13,169 nt of DNA from NCBI GenBank assembly GCA_021789755.1, contig JAJYJD010000078.1, positions 1 through 13,169 on the forward strand, in the 5' to 3' direction. Below, piece by piece: positions 5,900 through 13,169 of this stretch. Under the pieces are notes generated by a model, which worked only from the letters and a program-made list of their open reading frames with translations, ran no database searches and had not been told where the DNA came from. Each line of letters opens with the position of its first letter. Within the stretch, counting starts at the first letter, position 1. Position numbers and translations under genes: made by a program. Source of the DNA: Bacteroidota bacterium (GTDB lineage: Bacteria > Bacteroidota > Ignavibacteria > Kryptoniales > JAKASW01).

Positions 5900-6583
5900 T
5901 TACGCCTGTTTGCTTTCCAGAATTATTTTCACACCGGAACTGGTACCAATCCGGGTCGCTCCATTCTCAATCATAAGGACTGCATCGGCGTAACTTCTCA
6001 CCCCGCCCGACGCCTTTATTCCCATGGAAGGCCCGACAACTCTCCTCATGAGTGCAACGTCAGCCGGAGTCGCGCCCCCTTTGCTGAAGCCGGTCGACGT
6101 CTTCACGAAATCTGCTCCTGCCTTCTTCGCAGTCCTGCAGGCCACTTCCTTCTCCTTATCCGTGAGAAGACAGGTTTCGATGATCACTTTCACAATGGCC
6201 GAATGCTTGTGGGCTGCATCCACAACCGCGCGAATATCATCTTCAACGAACCCCACGTCGCCCGATTTAAGTCTGCCGACATTAATGACCATGTCTACTT
6301 CCTGAGCGCCGTTTGAAAGAGCCTCTTCGGCTTCGTACACCTTGGATCCTGTCGTGGTGGCTCCGAGCGGGAAGCCGATGACCGTACAAACCTTAACGGC
6401 AGTATTCCCCAGCCTTTCTTTCGCGAGTGCCACATACCCCGGATTGATACAGACGCTTGCGAAGCCGTATTCAATCGCTTCTTCACAAAGCTTATCGATC
6501 TCGGCAGGCGTCGCCTCCGGTTTCAGAATGGTGTGATCGACCATCCGCGCGAGTTCGCTCCCGACAATCTTCCGTGCATTCAT
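5900..6583 (-). CDS. deoC: Deoxyribose-phosphate aldolase
   Basis: A 227-residue class I aldolase that cleaves 2-deoxyribose-5-phosphate to glyceraldehyde-3-phosphate and acetaldehyde, in the cytoplasm, at the end of deoxynucleoside salvage. The hallmark residues are present: the Schiff-base lysine K151 in FVKTSTGFSKGGAT, the second lysine K180 in GIKASGGVR, and D97 in EVDMVINVG. The N-terminal DHTILKPEAT and VCTVIGFPLG motifs also fit, and the length is normal for the family (about 220-260). The start ATG overlaps the stop of the upstream phosphoesterase gene (ATGA), with AAGGGG upstream inside that gene, so translation is probably coupled. No deoA, deoB, deoD or cdd gene is in the window, so its usual pathway partners lie elsewhere. 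Confidence 0.96.
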   Translation of the reverse strand: MNARKIVGSELARMVDHTILKPEATPAEIDKLCEEAIEYGFASVCINPGYVALAKERLGNTAVKVCTVIGFPLGATTTGSKVYEAEEALSNGAQEVDMVINVGRLKSGDVGFVEDDIRAVVDAAHKHSAIVKVIIETCLLTDKEKEVACRTAKKAGADFVKTSTGFSKGGATPADVALMRRVVGPSMGIKASGGVRSYADAVLMIENGATRIGTSSGVKIILESKQA

Positions 6584-9171
6584 CTGAGTTCCCCTTTGCC
6601 GTTGTTCATTGTTTTATAGAGCTGGAAATCAGAATCCATAAGATGGGATGATGGATTGGCGGGGTTGTACGCTTCAAAATTTGGAGTCTTAGAGAATATT
6701 CCGAACATCGGAACTGCAAGAGCGTCGCCGAGGCCGAGCGGGTCAAGCCCGAGAATGACTTCCACCGTCCGAAGCATGCTTAGCTGGTCGTAACGATCAT
6801 GAACAACCGCGTCGCGTTTCACGTAAGGCCCGGCGGCAAGCGCAACCGTTCTTGTTGCATCGACATGATCGGGACCGTTCTGGGCATCGTCCTCCTCGAC
6901 AAGCACCAGGCTGTTTTTCCAAACCGGACTGTGAGAAATCGTTTTCAGTATCAATCCAAGCGCTGCGTCATTCTCCGATACGAGTTGGAACGGATTCGGA
7001 TAATTTGGATTCGTCCCGCCGGTGTGATCGTTTGGAAGCCATATATACTCAAATGCCGGCACGCGGTTCTCGCGAACGAGATATTTGAAATCCTCGTCCC
7101 ACGCCCTGAACCTGTTTAGATCCGAGTAATTCAAATCCCACGTGTAATAGTTGAAAGCATAATGCGAAAGAAAGTCGGCGAATCTTGACCTGAATTTTTC
7201 GTTTGTCCGACAGGCTTCGTAGAGCGATTCATCGCCGGCAAATATTTTGGATATACCGGTACCGAAATCGTTATTGAGCAGAAGCTTGGACAGTCCCTGT
7301 GGTGAATGAGAGTCACCGTAGTATTTCGCGGCAAAATCGGAAAACTGCTTGCCCCTGTCGGTCACCCACGCAAGATTCATGCTCTGTGCATAGAACTTTC
7401 TTGCCATCTCGCTTCCGACGCCGAAAGTCTCCGCGATCACCGCGTAAGCCGCAGTCGAGAGATAGTAAGGTTCCCCGTAAATCCGGAAGGGCACTTTTTT
7501 CCTTTGAAGAGCATTCCATATATATGAAGGTGAAAAAACTGCAGGGACCGTTCCGAACGGATATCCTTTGTAACGGTCTGAGTAAGCCAGGTTTCCAAGA
7601 AGCTCAAGAAAGGGGCTGGCGTATCCGCTTGTCGTGAAGCTGTGGCCGAGGACGCTTATCTCGCCGTCGGCGAAGTAATTGTCGAGATCGACGAACTCGC
7701 GCGCAATCCTGTGTCCGTTGGGCGTAATGGATTCACCGAACAGGGTAAGGCTTGAATCGCCGTTCCCGCGCCCGAGGTCACCGAGAATCTGGTCGTAGGT
7801 CCGGTTCTCTCTGATGATATAGAAGATGTGTCTGATGGGAATCTTGATTCCTTCTGCCGGACTGTACAGCGGCGAGCCGTCCACAACAAATTCGGTCCAG
7901 GATTTCAGGTGGGACTCAACCGCCGACACGGGAACGATGGACGCTGCGCCCTTGAGAAGATTGAGAACATAATCCGGTCCTCCTTTTCCTTTAACCGGCT
8001 GGGGGCCGTTCGGATTTGGCCTTCTGGCATGGATCCCTTTGGCGCTTATTGTTATGACGTTCCCGCCGTGAACCAGTACCTTCGTCGGATACCATCCGGC
8101 AGGGATACAACCGAGAAACTCCCCCGTTAGTCTGTTGAATACCGAGACGGCGTTCGTAGTCGCTTCACTGACGTATAACATTTTCCCCACGAGGGCGCAT
8201 GAAGTAGGGGCAGCACCTTTGTGGAAGCCCTTAATTGAAACGTCTATCTTTTTCACCACTCTATCCGTCGCCGCATTTATGACCGAGACAGCGTCGGAAT
8301 TCTGGTTGACGACATAGACTAGATTGCCGTCGACCGTCATGTTTCCCGGACCTTTTCCAACGGTCAGGGTTGCGGCCAGCTTCAGCCCTTTGCTGAATAT
8401 TTCCACCTTGTCTTCGCCGAGAACTGACACGAATATCTTTCCGTCCGCGTACGCGACTGAATACGGGAAGTAACCGACCTCCGCTTCGTTCTCGATTTGT
8501 CCTGACTCTGTGTTGAGTGTCGCGATTTTACCTTTGCCGTATTTGCCTTCAGAATCGTTCGCGGTGAGATACGCGACGGCCACATGATTGCCGTCAACAG
8601 CACATATTCCGGAGGCATATCCGTTCACGCCGTAAGTGTGCTCGACACTGAAATCCTTGCCGATACGATAGACCTCCGAGGCGTAGCCGCCGCTGACATA
8701 GAGGTATCCGTCTTCACCTACGCATGCCGACGGGAAGATCGAGCTCAGCTTGACGGTCTTAGTTACCTTCGCCTCTTTGACGTCCACCACCGACAATTCC
8801 TGCGGCTCCTTCCAGTAGTCTCCGCTATTCAAAACAACCAGGTAACCGTTGTAGAAAACAGCGTCGGAGGGAAACCTACCGAGTTCCACTTGCGTGCCGG
8901 CGGGAGCAATCTTCCAGCCGGTCGGGAGCGATATCTCGTTCGACTGCGATTCCCCCGAGAGCGCGTGGGCTCTTTCAAGGTAGGATTCAATCGATGAGTA
9001 CGGAGTTCCCTTTGCGAATGTCCACAACTCGCTGTTCAACATGTGCTCCGTGCCGGGCACGTCGAACCCTTTGTCATCGTCCTGGGCACAAGTGTACCTG
9101 GGAAATGACAGCGTTACGACAAGCACCGAAAGCGCGAAGGTTAACAGAAATAACTCAATGTCTCTTTTCAT
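6580..9171 (-). CDS. Exported YVTN-propeller/phosphoesterase (AcpA/phospholipase C-like) fusion protein
   Basis: The 863-residue protein starts with a Sec-type signal peptide (hydrophobic core about 6-22, likely cleavage near TCAQ at 30), so it should be periplasmic or secreted. Residues of about 90-430 form a YVTN-type beta-propeller; LVYVVNQNSDAVSVINAATD near 284-303 is the clearest repeat. From about 447 a phosphoesterase domain of the AcpA/phospholipase C family begins with YIIRENRTYDQILGD (E455, N456 as likely metal or catalytic residues). It ends with LVEEDDAQNGPDHVDATR (about 757-774), whose acidic and histidine residues fit the C-terminal metal site. The family hydrolyses phosphomonoesters or phosphodiesters; the substrate here is unknown. 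GGAG lies 11 bases before the ATG. The gene sits 80 bases after the Asp-box protein gene and overlaps deoC by four bases, hinting at release of phosphate or sugar phosphates from external nucleic acid, which is speculation. Confidence 0.9.
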   Translation of the reverse strand: MKRDIELFLLTFALSVLVVTLSFPRYTCAQDDDKGFDVPGTEHMLNSELWTFAKGTPYSSIESYLERAHALSGESQSNEISLPTGWKIAPAGTQVELGRFPSDAVFYNGYLVVLNSGDYWKEPQELSVVDVKEAKVTKTVKLSSIFPSACVGEDGYLYVSGGYASEVYRIGKDFSVEHTYGVNGYASGICAVDGNHVAVAYLTANDSEGKYGKGKIATLNTESGQIENEAEVGYFPYSVAYADGKIFVSVLGEDKVEIFSKGLKLAATLTVGKGPGNMTVDGNLVYVVNQNSDAVSVINAATDRVVKKIDVSIKGFHKGAAPTSCALVGKMLYVSEATTNAVSVFNRLTGEFLGCIPAGWYPTKVLVHGGNVITISAKGIHARRPNPNGPQPVKGKGGPDYVLNLLKGAASIVPVSAVESHLKSWTEFVVDGSPLYSPAEGIKIPIRHIFYIIRENRTYDQILGDLGRGNGDSSLTLFGESITPNGHRIAREFVDLDNYFADGEISVLGHSFTTSGYASPFLELLGNLAYSDRYKGYPFGTVPAVFSPSYIWNALQRKKVPFRIYGEPYYLSTAAYAVIAETFGVGSEMARKFYAQSMNLAWVTDRGKQFSDFAAKYYGDSHSPQGLSKLLLNNDFGTGISKIFAGDESLYEACRTNEKFRSRFADFLSHYAFNYYTWDLNYSDLNRFRAWDEDFKYLVRENRVPAFEYIWLPNDHTGGTNPNYPNPFQLVSENDAALGLILKTISHSPVWKNSLVLVEEDDAQNGPDHVDATRTVALAAGPYVKRDAVVHDRYDQLSMLRTVEVILGLDPLGLGDALAVPMFGIFSKTPNFEAYNPANPSSHLMDSDFQLYKTMNNGKGELR

Positions 9172-9206
9172 ATCAGAATGTTCTCCGGATGAATTACTTC
9201 AAGTAC

Positions 9207-9237
9207 CGGCAGGGATCTCACTGCTGAACCCCTGCCG
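9207..9237 (-). repeat. Intercistronic stem-loop, 8-bp perfect stem
   Basis: CGGCAGGG (9207-9214) pairs exactly with CCCTGCCG (9230-9237) around a 15-base loop. It lies in the 80-base gap between the Asp-box protein gene and the phosphoesterase gene. No T-run follows on either strand, so it is not a standard intrinsic terminator. It may be an mRNA-processing or stabilising hairpin, or a leaky attenuator that lowers expression of the downstream genes. Confidence 0.45.
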
Positions 9238-9251
9238 TGAAAACGAATGCG

Positions 9252-12200
9252 CTATTTCCCATTCCAATCGGGGAGAGTTCCGGGCGTCCAGGGCGCTCCC
9301 GCCGCCTGTAATTTCCCTTCGAGATTCTTCAGATCTGTGTTAACGAGGGTCTTAAGCTCACCCAGCTGTTCGATGAATTCTTCGCTCGCGATTTCGTAGG
9401 AGGTCATATCCGTTTGCGGCGGACGAGCCGTCGACATCGATTCATTAAACATGATAGTCTCCACGCGCTCGCTGATGGAAATCGGCGTGTTCAAGCTGAG
9501 GGCACGGAGCGTTTCGTTGCCCTGCAGTTGAATCAGGATCGAGTCGAGCTTAATCTGCATGTTGTAGACATCGGCACGCAGATTCTCCACATTCGCGGGC
9601 GCCTGGTTCAGGGCTTTTTCTATCAAGACAAGCCTGCTTTTCAGCTGGTTCGCGGTCTGAAGTGCTCCATAGACCGCGCCGTGCAACTTTGTAACCTTCT
9701 GCTGGAAGGCGACGAGCGCTTCATGGTCTGCGGGAGGCATCGTGTCTTCACCCGGCACGTAAACCGTAAAGCTCTGCGGCTGCGAAAGCTGGGTCGTCTT
9801 CCCATCTAGTTGCTGATACAGTGTGACGGTGTACTTGCCCGGCATTACGAGAGGCCCGTCGTCCGAACCGTAATTTTGCGGTCTCTTACGGACGACCATG
9901 CTGGGATATCTGAGGTCCCAGCTCACGCGATGGATGCCGGAAGTAACGGGTCCGTCGATCCGGCGAACCACATTTCCCGATTCATCTGTAACCTTGAGCT
10001 CGATTGACGGAGACGGCTGCATTCCTTCCGCCGTCAGCTGTTCCTCCGTCGGGTATGCTATCGCGGCGCCGCTCTTTTCGGCCTTGCTCTCCTCTTCCTG
10101 ACGAATTTCCTTCTCAGTCTTCAGGCTTTCTTTTATATAGTAGGTCATGGCCGCGCCGAACGGAGGGTTTGGGGCAGTGTAATACGATTCTCCCTGCGCC
10201 GCCTTCCCGTTGTCGCCGAGAGGCTGAGATGGGATGTACATCATCGCGTCCTTCACCGGGAAGAGGATACTGTTCTCCGAAAGGGTCGATTCGTCAGCAG
10301 TACGCAGCGGTGAATAGTTGTCGAGCACGTAGAAACCGCGGCCGAAGGTGGCGGCTACAAGGTCGCACTCGCGCTTTTGTATTGCCAGATCGCGGACGGG
10401 GATCGTCGGGAAATCGCCCTTCAACTGGATCCACTTCTCCCCACCGTTGTTCGAGAAGAACAGGCCGAACTCCGTTCCCACAAAAAGGAGATTCGGGTCC
10501 TGGTAATCTTCCGCGAAAGCCAGTACAGGTCCGTTCTCGGGAAGGTTGGAGCTTATCGACTTCCAGGTTTTTCCCTGGTCCGTGCTCTTCAGCAAGTACG
10601 GTTTGAAGTCTTCGTTCTTGTGATTGTCGAATGCGGCGTACACCGTGTTTACATCGTGCTTCGACGCGATGACACGCGAGACGTACGACATGTCCGGCAC
10701 GCCGGGAAATTTGTCGATCTTGCGCCAGGTCTTCCCGTCGTTGTCTGTAACCTGTATGAGTCCGTCGTCCGTTCCGACGTAAAGCAGTCCCTCTTTAAGT
10801 GGAGACTCAGATATGTTCGTGGTGGTTCCATAGAAGGATGTGGAAGTATTTTTCGCGACAGCGTCAGGCCCCCATACTCTGCCGAGAATCTTCAGCTTGT
10901 TGACATCAATCTGTCGCGTCAGGTCGCCGCTTATCTCGGTCCAACTGTCGCCGCGGTCGGTGCTCTTGAATACTTTGTTAGCACCGAAGTAAACGGTTGT
11001 ATGGTGAAATGGGCTGACGAGTATCGGCGAATCCCACTGCCAGCGGAGCGGGGGCTCATTCTTCCCCTGCTGGGGCTGAATTCCCACCATCTGGCCGGTT
11101 TTCCTGTCGAAACGGACGAGGCCACCGTACTGGCTTTCAGCGTAGATGGTATTAGGATCAACCGGGTCGACGCGCGATTGAAAGCCGTCGCCGCCGACTG
11201 TGATGAACCAATCCGAGTTTACGATCCCGGAAGCGCTCATTGTCTGGGAGGGACCGCCGACCGAGTTGTTGTCCTGCGTGCCTCCGTACACATAGAAGAA
11301 AGGCTTTGAGTTGTCCACATCCACGTCATAGAATTGCGTTATTGGCAAGTTGCTCTTGAAGTCCCAGTTCTCCGCGCGGTCGAAGCTCTCGTAGAGTCCG
11401 CCGTCGCATCCGACGAGATAGTAATCCGGATCTTTCGGATCGATATACATGACATGGCTGTCGACATGTTTCCAGGTCTCCTTGAGATGATCCATGGTTT
11501 TCCCGCCATTGTCGGAAACCATAAGGTAGGTGCCCATCAGGTAAATCCTGTTCACGTTCTGCGGGTCGGCGTAAATTGTCGCGTAGTACATGGCGGTCTC
11601 GTTGTAGCTGTTCCGCTTTTCCCACGTTTCACCATAGTCGGTCGAGCGAAATATTCCCCCCATACCTTTCGCCGCCTCGACGGTCGCGTACAGGATATTC
11701 GGTTTGACGGGAGATATCGCAAGCCCGATCTTTCCCATATCGACGCCAGGCAGCCCGTGCGTCAGCTTTGACCATGTTTCTCCACCGTCGGTCGACTTGT
11801 ATATGCCGCTCTCGGGACCGCCGTCGATGAACCCCCAGGCATGGCGACGTCTTTCATATGAGGACGCGTACATGATATCGGGATTCGCCGGATCCATTTC
11901 CACGTCGTTCACGCCGGTGTTCTCGCTGATCTTCAGCACATTCTTCCATGTCTTTCCGCCGTCGGTAGTCTTGAAAAGACCGCGGTCGCCGCCTGGACCC
12001 CAAAGCGGTCCCTGTGCCGCGGCGAAAACAACATTGGAGTTCCTCGGGTCGATTAGAATCTTGCCGATATGTTCGGAGGTTTTGAGACCCATATTAGTCC
12101 AATTCTTTCCGCCATCTTCGGTCTTGTAGATACCGTCACCATAGCCGACGCTGCGCTGGCTGTTAGCTTCGCCCGTGCCGACCCAGACGACGAAAGGATT

Positions 12201-12536
12201 CTTCGGATCCATTGTGACGGCACCTATCGAGTATACCGGCTCATGTTCGAAGACAGGGTCCCACGACGTACCGTCATTATAAGTTTCCCATACTCCGCCC
12301 GAGGCGACTCCGACATAGTAGTGTGCCCTGTTGTTCGGATCTACCGCAAGCGCGACGATGCGGCCCGACGTGAACGCCGGCCCTATCGATCGCAGCTCAA
12401 GCCCGCTGAATGTCGCGGAGGACATGACATCGTTTTTGTCTGACTTTGTCTGGGCGCTCTTTCGTTCCGACTGACCGAAAACCAGACCGAACGAGCTCAC
12501 CAGCAGAAAGACGGATACGACGCGGAAATACTTCAT
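9252..12536 (-). CDS. Exported Asp-box (BNR/sortilin-like) propeller protein
   Basis: The 1,094-residue protein has a signal peptide (hydrophobic core about 5-20, likely cleavage after VFG at 21) and no lipobox cysteine. About ten Asp-box motifs of the S-T-D-G-G-K-T-W type run along residues of about 80-720, for example GIYKTEDGGKNWTNM, GLFKTTDGGKTWKN, GIYKSTDGGETWSKL, KVFKSTDRGDSWTEI and YLLKSTDQGKTWKSI. This predicts one or two large beta-propellers like sortilin, Ycf48 or family 74 xyloglucanases. A FlgD/Ig-like segment follows (about 855-935, with VTSGIHRVSWDLRYPS and PGKYTVTLY), then a C-terminal helical region. No type IX sorting domain is seen. Similar proteins of 1,000-1,100 residues are often annotated glycosyl hydrolase, but I see no catalytic residues that justify that. 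AGGAG is placed eight bases before the ATG. It heads a likely transcript with the phosphoesterase and deoC. Confidence 0.92.
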   Translation of the reverse strand: MKYFRVVSVFLLVSSFGLVFGQSERKSAQTKSDKNDVMSSATFSGLELRSIGPAFTSGRIVALAVDPNNRAHYYVGVASGGVWETYNDGTSWDPVFEHEPVYSIGAVTMDPKNPFVVWVGTGEANSQRSVGYGDGIYKTEDGGKNWTNMGLKTSEHIGKILIDPRNSNVVFAAAQGPLWGPGGDRGLFKTTDGGKTWKNVLKISENTGVNDVEMDPANPDIMYASSYERRRHAWGFIDGGPESGIYKSTDGGETWSKLTHGLPGVDMGKIGLAISPVKPNILYATVEAAKGMGGIFRSTDYGETWEKRNSYNETAMYYATIYADPQNVNRIYLMGTYLMVSDNGGKTMDHLKETWKHVDSHVMYIDPKDPDYYLVGCDGGLYESFDRAENWDFKSNLPITQFYDVDVDNSKPFFYVYGGTQDNNSVGGPSQTMSASGIVNSDWFITVGGDGFQSRVDPVDPNTIYAESQYGGLVRFDRKTGQMVGIQPQQGKNEPPLRWQWDSPILVSPFHHTTVYFGANKVFKSTDRGDSWTEISGDLTRQIDVNKLKILGRVWGPDAVAKNTSTSFYGTTTNISESPLKEGLLYVGTDDGLIQVTDNDGKTWRKIDKFPGVPDMSYVSRVIASKHDVNTVYAAFDNHKNEDFKPYLLKSTDQGKTWKSISSNLPENGPVLAFAEDYQDPNLLFVGTEFGLFFSNNGGEKWIQLKGDFPTIPVRDLAIQKRECDLVAATFGRGFYVLDNYSPLRTADESTLSENSILFPVKDAMMYIPSQPLGDNGKAAQGESYYTAPNPPFGAAMTYYIKESLKTEKEIRQEEESKAEKSGAAIAYPTEEQLTAEGMQPSPSIELKVTDESGNVVRRIDGPVTSGIHRVSWDLRYPSMVVRKRPQNYGSDDGPLVMPGKYTVTLYQQLDGKTTQLSQPQSFTVYVPGEDTMPPADHEALVAFQQKVTKLHGAVYGALQTANQLKSRLVLIEKALNQAPANVENLRADVYNMQIKLDSILIQLQGNETLRALSLNTPISISERVETIMFNESMSTARPPQTDMTSYEIASEEFIEQLGELKTLVNTDLKNLEGKLQAAGAPWTPGTLPDWNGK

Positions 12537-12583
12537 GATGGGGTCTCCTTTGATTTTATTGTGCTAAAGAAGCTCTGAATTGA

Positions 12584-12612
12584 AATATAGCTCACGATTC
12601 GAAAACCTTTAA
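12584..12612 (-). promoter_or_regulatory. Candidate housekeeping promoter of the Asp-box protein gene
   Basis: On the minus strand TTAAAG (12612-12607) and TATATT (12589-12584) are separated by exactly 17 bases. The -10 matches the sigma-70 consensus at five of six positions, the -35 at only three. The start site would be near 12577, giving a leader of about 40 bases before the ATG at 12536. If the host is a Bacteroidota member the -7/-33 rules differ, so this call is tentative. Confidence 0.35.
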
Positions 12613-12632
12613 GGAAGAAATATTTCATCCCC

Positions 12633-12666
12633 CACTAAATCAAAGGGCGGCCTCGCGACCGCCCTT
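12633..12666 (-). terminator. Intrinsic terminator after the OPT transporter gene
   Basis: AAGGGCGG and CCGCCCTT form a perfect 8-bp stem (12643-12650 with 12659-12666) around an 8-base loop. On the minus strand it is followed by TTTGATTTAG. It lies about 40 bases after the stop of the transporter gene at 12707 and before the promoter of the Asp-box gene. Confidence 0.75.
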
Positions 12667-12706
12667 CCAAATCCCGTTAATCCAACTAATCCGCTGAATC
12701 CCGGTC

Positions 12707-13169
12707 CTACATCGCCACTTTCGGAGGAGCCGGCTGGTCGGGCGAACCCGCATTCTTCAACGGATAATAAATCAGAATGAGTGCGAGCAGCAGGAACACA
12801 AGTATGCTGACACCGAAGCTCGGGTTCACAAAAATAGATGGCCACTTGATGTCATAGAAGGCAAGCGCCGCAAAAACAAGCCCTGTCAACGCCTCACCGG
12901 CGATGAAACCGGATGAGAGGAGGATACCTGTGTTTTCGACACGGGCCCCCTGCGCTTCGTTGAACTTCCGGCGTTTCACGACTATGTCGACGATCCCCCT
13001 GATCAACCCGCCGACGAAAATCGCCGCGACGGTCCCGAACGGCAGGTACATGCCAACGAAGACCAGCATGGGGCTGCGCACGCCGCTTATTATGAAACCG
13101 AACGCCATTATCATACCGACTATTACAAGCGGCCAGGCCATGTGTCCGCCGACGATTCCCTGCGCGAGA
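12707..13169 (-). CDS. OPT-family transporter, C-terminal fragment (5' end beyond window)
   Basis: Only the last 153 residues are in the window; the frame is open to base 13169. The opening residues read AQGIVGGHMAWPLVIVG, matching the conserved late region of oligopeptide transporter (OPT) family proteins. Further landmarks are SPMLVFVGMYLPFGTVAAIFVGGLIRGIVD and LLSSGFIAGEALTGLVFAALAF, and about four to five hydrophobic helices are present. OPT proteins move peptides or metal chelates across the inner membrane with protons; the substrate here is unknown. An internal ATG at 13141 is not the true start because the family similarity continues upstream of it. The protein ends in a short proline-rich tail (SPDQPAPPKVAM). 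Confidence 0.88.
   Translation of the reverse strand, partial: LAQGIVGGHMAWPLVIVGMIMAFGFIISGVRSPMLVFVGMYLPFGTVAAIFVGGLIRGIVDIVVKRRKFNEAQGARVENTGILLSSGFIAGEALTGLVFAALAFYDIKWPSIFVNPSFGVSILVFLLLALILIYYPLKNAGSPDQPAPPKVAM

Noticed and set aside
10377..11309. A 310-codon open frame on the plus strand
   Set aside because: It lies antisense to the Asp-box propeller gene, whose repeats and signal peptide are unmistakable. The plus-strand product shows no domain and has no ribosome site.
9252..12536. A glycosyl hydrolase with defined activity
   Set aside because: Asp-box repeats alone show the propeller fold; no catalytic acid pair could be assigned, so no enzymatic function is claimed.

Overview
All the genes I can support lie on the minus strand. 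The window reads as a piece of a bacterial chromosome with roughly 50-55% G+C. The mix points to an anaerobic or facultative Gram-negative bacterium: a c-type-haem sensor kinase, a HybA/HybB-type membrane iron-sulfur module, a secreted Asp-box (sortilin/Ycf48-like) propeller protein of about 1,100 residues, an AcpA-like phosphoesterase and a sigma-54 style control region. The Bacteroidota/Chlorobiota side (for example Ignavibacteria) is my best guess. That is a weak inference from gene content, not from any marker gene.

Right-hand block, read in the direction of transcription (13169 to 5900). First comes the C-terminal end of an OPT-family transporter, cut by the window edge, followed by an intrinsic terminator. 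Next is a 1,094-residue exported Asp-box propeller protein with a plausible own promoter. After an 80-base gap with a stem-loop comes an 863-residue exported protein that joins a YVTN-type propeller to a phosphoesterase domain. Its stop codon overlaps the start of deoC (deoxyribose-phosphate aldolase) in an ATGA junction.

Control region (5327-5899). This gene-free stretch of about 570 bases is structured. It holds four copies of a GTTGAN-N3-NTCAAC palindrome (three good, one half-degenerate), whose centres are 33, 44 and 22 bases apart, all multiples of 11. A good -24/-12 (sigma-54) promoter match lies 130-230 bases downstream on the minus strand. The leader that follows contains a possible 49-codon ORF ending inside the Shine-Dalgarno sequence of the next gene.

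Left-hand block (5326 to 1). A tight four-gene operon encodes a membrane-anchored GcvH-like protein, a HybA-like four-cluster ferredoxin, a HybB/NrfD-like membrane quinone protein, and a second GcvH-like protein with an N-terminal cysteine cluster. Neither GcvH-like protein has lysine at the position that carries lipoate in true H-protein, and no catalytic subunit is present. An intrinsic terminator follows, then a histidine kinase whose periplasmic sensor carries CNVCH and C-x4-CH haem-binding motifs. It runs off the window at base 1.

My working model is that the haem-c sensor kinase signals through an NtrC-type response regulator, probably encoded just outside the window. That regulator would bind the phased palindromes and switch on the GcvH-like/HybAB membrane electron-transfer operon from the sigma-54 promoter. 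The parts are visible in the sequence; the wiring between them is inference.
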